Positions 1 through 4,747 of a stretch of 7,369 bases of DNA are shown one piece after another. How positions within the stretch are numbered: position 1 is the stretch's first letter; the number at the start of each line of letters is the position of its first letter. The position numbers and the translations under genes were made by a program. Under the pieces are notes generated by a model. The model searched no databases. It worked only from the letters and a program-made list of their open reading frames with translations, and was not told the DNA's origin. Location: assembly GCA_031293105.1 (NCBI GenBank), contig JAUMSA010000286.1:1-7369 (forward strand), written 5' to 3'. This stretch comes from Butyricicoccus sp. GTDB lineage: Bacteria > Bacillota > Clostridia > Oscillospirales > Butyricicoccaceae.

Positions 1-261
1 CTTGAGATGTGCCGCATTGGGCTTGGCATCCAAACAGAGCATCTTATCTCGGTAAAAACGGTAGAAATCCGCTGTTTGGCGCATAAAGAATGTATGAGAA
101 AGGATAGTTTCGGGCGGCCAGTCGTATTTTTGGTTGTACAAGCCATCCACCGACCGGAAATCTGGGATACCGCTCTCGGTGGATACACCGGCACCGCCGA
201 AAAAGACGATATTTTGCGAGCCATCGACCCATTCTTTCAGTTTTGCAACCGATTCTGTCAT
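1..261 (-). CDS. cobB: Sir2-family NAD-dependent protein deacylase, N-terminal part (runs off the left edge)
   Basis: Sirtuins remove acetyl or other acyl groups from lysines in cytoplasmic proteins, consuming NAD and releasing nicotinamide and O-acyl-ADP-ribose. The window holds the first 87 codons, all open, with no stop before the edge. The diagnostic NAD-binding motif GAGVSTESGIPDFRS is at residues 23-37, followed by the GLYNQKYDW stretch at about 40-48 that is typical of clostridial Sir2 proteins. The catalytic His and the zinc Cys lie beyond the edge and cannot be checked. The ATG at 261 follows a GGAGG site (minus strand, about 269-273) at normal spacing. The gene starts 18 bp after the nitroreductase stop and has no promoter of its own that I can see, so it is probably co-transcribed with that gene. 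The family call is firm; the symbol is only the general bacterial name. Confidence 0.93.
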   Translation of the reverse strand, partial: MTESVAKLKEWVDGSQNIVFFGGAGVSTESGIPDFRSVDGLYNQKYDWPPETILSHTFFMRQTADFYRFYRDKMLCLDAKPNAAHLK

Positions 262-279
262 ACCAGTTTCCTCCGGGTC

Positions 280-817
280 TTACTCTACAAAGGTGACGGT
301 GCCTTCCTTACGGGGCTTGGCCGGTGTTCCCTTGGCGATATAGCCAATCGCTGCCGAAGCGATGACGATATGCGACGAGGGGACGCCGTAAGACGTCAGT
401 AGTTTGCGCACTTCGGGCGCGTCGCAACAATCGCGGATTTGGTTAATCCAGCACGAACCTAAGCCCAAGCTTTCCGCTGTGAGCAGAATGTTCTCCATCG
501 CAGCCGAACCGTCCAGGAAAGCGTGCTGTTCATCGCGCTCATACGAAATAATGATCTGCACCGGCGCTTGATAGAAATTGTAGTCCGCGCCGCGATTGGT
601 TGCCGCGCCGACCGCATGGGCCAGTTCTAACGACTTGTCTGCATTATATAAAACCGTGAAATGAAACCGTGAAATGCCAAAGCTGCTTGCCCATGCCGCT
701 CGGAGCCCACTGAGCGGCCTCGACGAGCTGCTCAATTTGCTCACGTGGCGGCAGCTTACCGGGTTCAAAGGCACGGGTAGAACGGCGGGAGTGGATAATG
801 TCCATAAGTTCACGCAT
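280..817 (-). pseudogene. Nitroreductase-family protein, frameshifted by a 13-bp tandem duplication
   Basis: Nitroreductases are cytoplasmic FMN enzymes that reduce nitro compounds, quinones or flavins with NAD(P)H. The start is the ATG at 817, behind AAGGAGG at seven bases. Reading from it gives MRELMDIIHSRRSTRAFEPG, then the FMN-loop sequence AAQWAPSGMGKQLWHF at residues 35-49. At codon 52 the frame shifts and a TAA at 646-644 ends a 57-residue product. The rest of the family sequence continues in another frame to the TAA at 282-280 and includes SAAMENILLTAESLGLGSCWI, the usual second FMN/dimer region. Removing one copy of the 13-bp repeat at 651-676 gives exactly 525 bp, a 174-residue protein with HFTVLYNADKSLEL across the join, a normal length for a small nitroreductase. 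As written, the gene makes only the first third. A sequencing or assembly error is the main alternative. Confidence 0.92.
651..676. repeat. Exact 13-bp tandem duplication inside the nitroreductase
   Basis: The unit AAACCGTGAAATG occurs twice back to back, at 651-663 and 664-676, with no mismatch. On the coding (minus) strand it spans the codons for H-F-T-V of the nitroreductase. Because 13 is not a multiple of three, the extra copy shifts the frame. Two identical adjacent copies suggest a recent replication-slippage event that could also revert. Confidence 0.97.
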
Positions 818-906
818 AGAGAAAACCTCCTTAAAGTAGGGCGCATCGCATCCAAGTTGTAAACTTTTTCGATAAGCGCGGAATGTTTAATGGTTCATTT
901 GCTTAT

Positions 907-935
907 AGTATAGTCCGGAACCGCAAGTTTTTCAA
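907..935 (-). promoter_or_regulatory. Sigma-A type promoter for the nitroreductase-Sir2 operon
   Basis: On the minus strand a TTGAAA -35 box (935-930) is followed after exactly 17 bases by a TATACT -10 box (912-907). Each differs from consensus at one position. Transcription would start near 900 and leave a leader of about 80 bases before the ATG at 817. I recognise no riboswitch in that leader. It diverges from the ABC-F promoter about 70 bp away. Confidence 0.75.
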
Positions 936-993
936 GCAAGACGCACAAAAATCTGCCTCTTGCAAAAGTTTAATAGCGCGCAGAATGCAAGTG

Positions 994-1002
994 TGATATA
1001 AT
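994..1002 (+). promoter_or_regulatory. Extended -10 promoter for the ABC-F operon
   Basis: The sequence TGATATAAT contains a perfect TATAAT at 997-1002, preceded by the TGn extension at 994-996. No good -35 box sits 16-18 bases upstream, which fits an extended -10 promoter. Transcription would start near 1009 and leave only about 33 bases before the ATG at 1042. That is too short for the upstream-peptide attenuators that control many antibiotic-resistance ABC-F genes. Confidence 0.65.
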
Positions 1003-1041
1003 ACATCTGATTAAAAATTTTTGAAAAATGACGGAGGCAAC

Positions 1042-2655
1042 ATGATTAACGTTTCCAATGTAAGCGTAAACTTTACAGGGGAGCCCCTCTTTAAAGATGT
1101 GAACATCAAGTTCACCGAAGGCAACTGTTATGGTGTGATTGGCGCGAATGGTGCAGGGAAATCCACCTTTTTGAAGATTCTATCCGGTGAGCTGGATTCC
1201 ACGACTGGCGATGTTTCCATCAAGCCGCAGACCCGGATGTCGGTGCTCAAGCAGGACCATTTTGCATTTGACGATTTTACGGTACTGGATACCATTATCC
1301 AAGGCAATCCGAGACTGTATGAGATCATCAAGGAAAAAGAAGAGCTGTATGCCAAAGATCCTTTTACAGAAGAAGACGGCAATAAAGCAGCTGACCTAGA
1401 AGCAGAATTTGCCGAGATGGACGGTTGGAATGCCGACACCGAAGCTGGTCAACTGTTGGAGGGCCTGGGTTTGGATGCCGATGCGGTTCTGTACCGTCCC
1501 ATGAGCTCGATGCAGGACACCGACAAGGTGAAAATTCTGCTGGCACAGGCCCTGTTTGGACATCCAGACATTCTGCTCTTGGACGAGCCTACCAACCATC
1601 TGGATGTCGATGCTATTCACTGGTTGGAGGACTTCCTGATGGAATTTCCCGGTACGGTCATCGTAGTATCACATGACCGCCACTTCCTGAATAACGTATG
1701 TACCCATATTGTCGACATCGACTATGGTAAGGTCAAGCTATATGTGGGCAACTACGAATTCTGGTATGAGTCGTCCCAGCTTGTGCAGCGTATGATTCGT
1801 GACCAGAATCGCAAAAATGAGGAAAAAATCAAAGAGCTGCAAGCCTTTATCCAGCGTTTCTCGGCCAATAAGTCTAAGTCGCGTCAGGCGACCAGTCGCC
1901 GCAAGCTAATTGATAAGCTGACCGTGGAAGAACTGCCGGCTTCGTCCCGCCGGTATCCCTGGGTGGGCTTTACGATGGACCGTGAAGCGGGCAAGGATAT
2001 TTTGGAGGTCAGCGGTATTTCCAAGACCATCGGCGGGGAAAAGCTGCTGAATAATGTATCCTTTATCGTCAAGAAAGGCGACAAGATCGGCTTTATTGCC
2101 GAAAATGAGCGTGCTGCAACCTGCCTGTTCCAGATTCTCATGGGTGAGATCGAGCCCGATGAAGGTACGTTCAAGTGGGGCGTCTCTACCTCGCAGTCGT
2201 ATTTTCCCAATGACAACAATGCCTTCTTCGACTGCCACACGGAAAACAAGCTCGAATGGCTGGCACCGTACTCGCGGACCGATGCCTTGGAATCCACGCT
2301 GCGTGGCTTCCTGGGACGTATGCTGTTCTCGGGCAATGATGTTTACAAGCCGGTGGATGTTCTGTCGGGTGGTGAAAAGGTGCGTATGATGCTTTCCCGC
2401 ATGATGCTGTTTGGCTCTAACGTACTGGTTATTGACCAGCCGACCAACCACCTGGATTTGGAATCCATCACGGCGGTCAACAATGGCGTGCGCGACTTTA
2501 AGGGCAATGTCCTGTTTGCGACCCATGACCATGAATTTATGCAGACCATTGCTAACCGTATCATCGAACTGCGGGAAGACGGTGTGCTGGATAAGGAATG
2601 CACCTATGATGAGTTCCTGGAATTTCGTGCGGAGCGCATGAAGAACGGGAAGTGA
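1042..2655 (+). CDS. ABC-F ribosome-associated ATPase, YbiT/YkpA-like, with a degenerate second ATP site
   Basis: ABC-F proteins are soluble twin-ATPase proteins without membrane domains that bind the ribosomal E site and affect translation. This one has 537 residues, usual for the YbiT/YkpA group. Domain 1 has Walker A GANGAGKST (34-42), Walker B ILLLDEPTNHLD (177-188) and switch His in SHD (211). The linker, about 240-305, is charged (KNEEKIKEL, SKSRQATSRRK) and corresponds to the tRNA-contacting arm. Domain 2 has a good signature LSGGE (441-445) and switch His 495. Its Walker A is eroded (GFIAENERAATCL, 350-362: the Lys position is Ala), its Walker B reads VLVIDQPTN with Gln466 for the catalytic Glu, and signature 1 is MQDTD (157-161) instead of LSGGE. 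So ATP site I looks intact and site II does not. The ATG at 1042 is preferred over an in-frame TTG at 1021 because GGAGG (1033-1037) lies just before it. It leads an operon with the next two genes. A housekeeping translation role is likelier than drug resistance, but that is inference. Confidence 0.93.
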   Translation: MINVSNVSVNFTGEPLFKDVNIKFTEGNCYGVIGANGAGKSTFLKILSGELDSTTGDVSIKPQTRMSVLKQDHFAFDDFTVLDTIIQGNPRLYEIIKEKEELYAKDPFTEEDGNKAADLEAEFAEMDGWNADTEAGQLLEGLGLDADAVLYRPMSSMQDTDKVKILLAQALFGHPDILLLDEPTNHLDVDAIHWLEDFLMEFPGTVIVVSHDRHFLNNVCTHIVDIDYGKVKLYVGNYEFWYESSQLVQRMIRDQNRKNEEKIKELQAFIQRFSANKSKSRQATSRRKLIDKLTVEELPASSRRYPWVGFTMDREAGKDILEVSGISKTIGGEKLLNNVSFIVKKGDKIGFIAENERAATCLFQILMGEIEPDEGTFKWGVSTSQSYFPNDNNAFFDCHTENKLEWLAPYSRTDALESTLRGFLGRMLFSGNDVYKPVDVLSGGEKVRMMLSRMMLFGSNVLVIDQPTNHLDLESITAVNNGVRDFKGNVLFATHDHEFMQTIANRIIELREDGVLDKECTYDEFLEFRAERMKNGK

Positions 2656-3092
2656 CTTGGAAACAGCGCCTGTACCGGCTGCTGATCTTGCTCGGCATAT
2701 TTGCCGGAGTCAGTTTGGTTTTGCTGGTGACAGGCATCAACTGTCCCATTCGGTATTTTACCGGTTTTTCCTGTCCGGGCTGCGGTATGACACGTGCCTG
2801 TCTGTCGCTGGTATTTGGCCCTGGGGATTTGGGAGAGCGACTGCATTTGGCGGCACAATACCATCCTATGGTCTTTGTGATACCGCCGTTGCTGCTGTAT
2901 GCCATTTGGGGCAAACGACCGCTGTTTGGCAGTGAAAAATGCGAACTCGCCGCAATGTGTGCGGTATGCGTACTGATACTGGTGACGTACGGTGTACGTT
3001 TGGCGCTGCATGACCCCATCCTGCCCATGAATTGGCAGGATGGCCAAATCGCACACGTACTGTATGCCCTGCGCGGTGCGGCCGGATTTTAA
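2652..3092 (+). CDS. DUF2752-family small membrane protein
   Basis: This is a 146-residue protein of unknown function. The family signature CPGCGMTRAC is at residues 41-50, preceded by another Cys in the INCP stretch (Cys31). Hydrophobic segments at about 8-28, 73-87 and 97-118 predict a small integral membrane protein. The closely spaced cysteines suggest metal or redox chemistry at the membrane, but no function is established that I know of. The start is GTG at 2652, overlapping the ABC-F stop as GTGA. The next in-frame ATG falls inside the family motif and cannot be the start. There is only a weak GGGA just upstream, so translation probably depends on ribosomes finishing the ABC-F gene. 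A good ribosome site for the next gene follows within 22 bases. The family call is confident; the role is unknown. Confidence 0.87.
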   Translation: MTWKQRLYRLLILLGIFAGVSLVLLVTGINCPIRYFTGFSCPGCGMTRACLSLVFGPGDLGERLHLAAQYHPMVFVIPPLLLYAIWGKRPLFGSEKCELAAMCAVCVLILVTYGVRLALHDPILPMNWQDGQIAHVLYALRGAAGF

Positions 3093-3113
3093 GGAGAAGG
3101 GAGGGGAGTGGCG

Positions 3114-3737
3114 ATGGCGCAGATGGAAAAAATCACATGTCCCCATTGCAAAAACGAGAGTGAACGGGAACCCTTATCGTCGATCAACATTGACCGTACA
3201 CCTGAGATGCGTGCCAAAGTACAAGATCTGTCCTGCTTCCGCTGGCGTTGCCCGGTGTGCGGTGCAACTTCGCTGGTGATGGACCCGTGCTTATATCATG
3301 ACTTGTCTGGGCAGTTTATGGTCTGGCTGCGTGAGGATACGCCCGAACGGGCAGATTTTGACCCGCTGGCCGGATATACATTGCGCTGGGTCGTGGATTT
3401 TAACGCGTTCCGCGAAAAAATCAATATTTTGGAGCGTGGCTTGGATGACCGTGCAGTTGAGATCATGAAATATCTGCTGCTCGCACAGCTCCAGCAGGAT
3501 TTGGATGTCGTTGAGCTGTTGTTCCATGATTTGGACACCCGTACGGCAGAATTCCGTTTTGTTGCGGTATTGTCCGATGGCGTGGAGCAATATATCTCCA
3601 TGCCGGGCGCGGCCTATCAGAAGATTGCGCAGGACGTACAAGAGCGGCTGTTCACGTCGAACCGCGACTTTGTCAAGATTGATCTGGAATGGGCGCGTGA
3701 TGCCCTGAATTTGCTGCATAGCGCGATGGAAGAATAA
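3114..3737 (+). CDS. CpXC-domain zinc-ribbon protein
   Basis: This soluble protein of 207 residues matches the CpXC domain type. Two Cys pairs, CPHC (residues 9-12) and CPVC (46-49), should bind one zinc as a zinc ribbon. The stretch between them (INIDRTPEMRAKVQD and FRWRCPVCG) is characteristic of the family. The rest is an acidic alpha/beta region (LREDTPERADFDP and similar) with no catalytic motif I recognise. Its biochemical role is not known. The start is uncertain: ATG 3114 has the best spacing from the GGGAGGGGAG purine run at about 3099-3108, GTG 3108 overlaps that run, and ATG 3123 would begin MEKITCPHC. It lies 21 bp after the DUF2752 stop and is the last gene of the operon. Its stop codon overlaps the A-run of a terminator that serves the opposite strand. 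Confidence 0.83.
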   Translation: MAQMEKITCPHCKNESEREPLSSINIDRTPEMRAKVQDLSCFRWRCPVCGATSLVMDPCLYHDLSGQFMVWLREDTPERADFDPLAGYTLRWVVDFNAFREKINILERGLDDRAVEIMKYLLLAQLQQDLDVVELLFHDLDTRTAEFRFVAVLSDGVEQYISMPGAAYQKIAQDVQERLFTSNRDFVKIDLEWARDALNLLHSAMEE

Positions 3738-3769
3738 AAAAAGTCCGTTCCTGTTTGCCAGAAACGGAC
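3736..3769 (-). terminator. Intrinsic terminator of the metal-permease gene
   Basis: The arms GTCCGTT (3743-3749) and AACGGAC (3763-3769) pair perfectly. After one C/A mismatch, CTG (3751-3753) pairs with CAG (3759-3761) around a TTTGC loop. On the minus strand the hairpin runs directly into seven T's (complement of the A-run 3736-3742), a classic intrinsic terminator, 15 bp after the permease stop. On the plus strand the hairpin is not followed directly by a T-run, so it should terminate the CpXC operon poorly. Confidence 0.85.
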
Positions 3770-3783
3770 GACATAGCTGTATT

Positions 3784-4638
3784 TTAGTTCCAAATCAGTT
3801 GACACACAATACCGCCGATGACCGCGACCACCCATGTCGCCGTAATGACCGGCAGGGCACGGCTGCGGCTGGATTTTTCACGCAGTAGAATCATATAGCC
3901 AAAGCCTGCGCCGGTTGATAGACCGGCGACCAGCCCGCCGAAACCGATGGCGCCAGACAAATAGAGCTGGCTGAGCAAGACCGAAATGGCGCAGCTGGGA
4001 ATCAGGCCAATGCACGCGCATAAAACCGGCTGTAAAAAGCTGCCGCCGAGCAGGAACGACGAGATCGCATCTTCACCGACGAGTTCGACGGCTAGGTTGA
4101 TGACCACCATAATGCCGAGCAAAAACAAGCAGGTTTGTACTGTGCGCAGAATGATCGCGGAGAAGAGGGAAGAACCACAGCAGTGGTCGCCATGGTGGCT
4201 GATGTCCATGTGTACAGGAGGCTTGGCATCGCGCTTGGCCCGCCGAAATATGGTCCATTGCAGCACATAGCCGCCTACAATAGCTAACACAATTTTGACG
4301 ACGAGCAACAAAATTGCTTTGCCAGTGGCGCCGCCAGATAGCATCAGAGGAATGGCTTCATCTGATGTGGCCAAAAAGACCGCCACCAGAGTGGCAGGTG
4401 CTAAAAACCCTTCGGCGAATAGGGCGGAAGCCGCAGCAGAAAAGCCGCATTGGGGAACGCTGCCTGCCAAGGCGCCAATGACGGGGCCAACCTTTTGCGC
4501 TTTTTCCATCAGCGTGGGTGCGGCCCGCATTTTGTGCTCCATCCAGTAGAGCACAGCGTATACGATTAAGAGGATGGGCGCGCTTTTGATAACATCCTCA
4601 AGGGAATGCGTAATCGCATGTAAAATAAGATGAGCCAT
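3784..4638 (-). CDS. Putative heavy-metal/manganese permease (ArsP_2-like, PF11449 type)
   Basis: This is a 284-residue polytopic membrane protein of the family annotated as a putative manganese transporter or heavy-metal/arsenic exporter; substrate and direction are unproven. Family-typical features are VGPVIGALAGSVPQCGFS (50-67), FLATSDEAIP (88-97), SFLQPVLCACIGLIPSCAIS (200-219) and LAGLSTGAGFG. The PQCG and PSCA segments sit at equivalent places in the two halves, suggesting an internally duplicated transporter with a metal-binding Cys in each half. A polar loop at about 134-156 carries HMDISHHGDHCCGS, rich in His and Cys, a likely metal sensor or chelating loop. About eight hydrophobic segments are visible. 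The start is the ATG at 4638, with GGAG six bases upstream. An upstream extension to 4716 would read through the promoter. The gene has its own promoter, a Fur-like operator and a terminator, so it is a single-gene unit. Confidence 0.85.
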   Translation of the reverse strand: MAHLILHAITHSLEDVIKSAPILLIVYAVLYWMEHKMRAAPTLMEKAQKVGPVIGALAGSVPQCGFSAAASALFAEGFLAPATLVAVFLATSDEAIPLMLSGGATGKAILLLVVKIVLAIVGGYVLQWTIFRRAKRDAKPPVHMDISHHGDHCCGSSLFSAIILRTVQTCLFLLGIMVVINLAVELVGEDAISSFLLGGSFLQPVLCACIGLIPSCAISVLLSQLYLSGAIGFGGLVAGLSTGAGFGYMILLREKSSRSRALPVITATWVVAVIGGIVCQLIWN

Positions 4639-4649
4639 GATGTTCTCCT

Positions 4650-4677
4650 TTGATAATCTGGGAATGGTTCTCATTAT
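4650..4677 (+). promoter_or_regulatory. Candidate promoter for the helicase operon, overlapping the permease promoter
   Basis: TTGATA (4650-4655; one mismatch to consensus) and CATTAT (4672-4677; 4 of 6 matches) are 16 bases apart on the plus strand and would start transcription about 64 bases before the helicase ATG. This is the best plus-strand candidate in the gap, but it is weak. If real, the dyad operator lies across its spacer, so the same regulator could act on both directions. Confidence 0.3.
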
Positions 4678-4681
4678 ATCA
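4651..4681. promoter_or_regulatory. Fur-family-like dyad operator
   Basis: The core 4659-4673 on the minus strand reads TGAGAACCATTCCCA, close to the 7-1-7 Fur-type box TGAGAATNATTCTCA (12 of the 14 specified positions agree). Arms TGATA (4651-4655) and TATCA (4677-4681) extend the symmetry around the same centre, 4666. In all, 11 of 15 base pairs are symmetric. It starts at the edge of the permease -10 box and covers the expected transcription start, so a bound repressor would block the permease. Fur, Zur or another Fur-family protein are all possible; the metal cannot be read from the DNA. Confidence 0.5.
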
Positions 4682-4701
4682 TTTTCCAACGTAGATTGCA
4701 A
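4673..4701 (-). promoter_or_regulatory. Promoter of the metal-permease gene
   Basis: On the minus strand a TTGCAA -35 box (4701-4696) is followed after 17 bases by a perfect TATAAT (4678-4673). Transcription would start near 4666, the centre of the dyad operator, giving a leader of about 28 bases before the ATG at 4638. Confidence 0.75.
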
Positions 4702-4747
4702 GGGCTGCGCGCACATCGGGCTGATTTTTCAGATAGTAGGAGTTAGT

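Noticed and set aside
280..855. A 191-codon minus-strand open frame starting at 855 as the intact nitroreductase
   Set aside because: Its first 60 or so residues are out of the gene's true frame and resemble nothing. The real start with a strong ribosome site is at 817, and family sequence continues in frame only after removing one 13-bp copy.
818..900. Riboswitch in the leader of the nitroreductase operon
   Set aside because: About 80 bases with no stable hairpin, terminator or conserved riboswitch element that I can recognise.
1021..1041. Upstream TTG start for the ABC-F protein (seven extra residues)
   Set aside because: The GGAGG site lies inside this stretch and serves the ATG at 1042, where family sequence (MINVSNV) begins.
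1009..1041. Antibiotic-sensing attenuator or upstream peptide in the ABC-F leader
   Set aside because: The leader is only about 33 bases, with no hairpin pair or small open frame that could act as an attenuator.
1906..2532. 208-codon minus-strand open frame inside the ABC-F gene
   Set aside because: It is a shadow of a strongly supported plus-strand gene, with no motif or ribosome site.
2604..3146. 180-codon minus-strand open frame opposite the DUF2752 gene
   Set aside because: It is antisense to a gene with a clear family motif and has irregular composition and no recognisable domain.
4639..4716. N-terminal extension of the permease to 4716
   Set aside because: It runs through the -35/-10 boxes and the operator; the ATG at 4638 has a good GGAG site.
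4637..4747. N-terminal extension of the helicase from 4637
   Set aside because: It would cross the promoters and the start codon of the divergent permease, has no family similarity that I recognise, and the ATG at 4748 has an AGGAG site.
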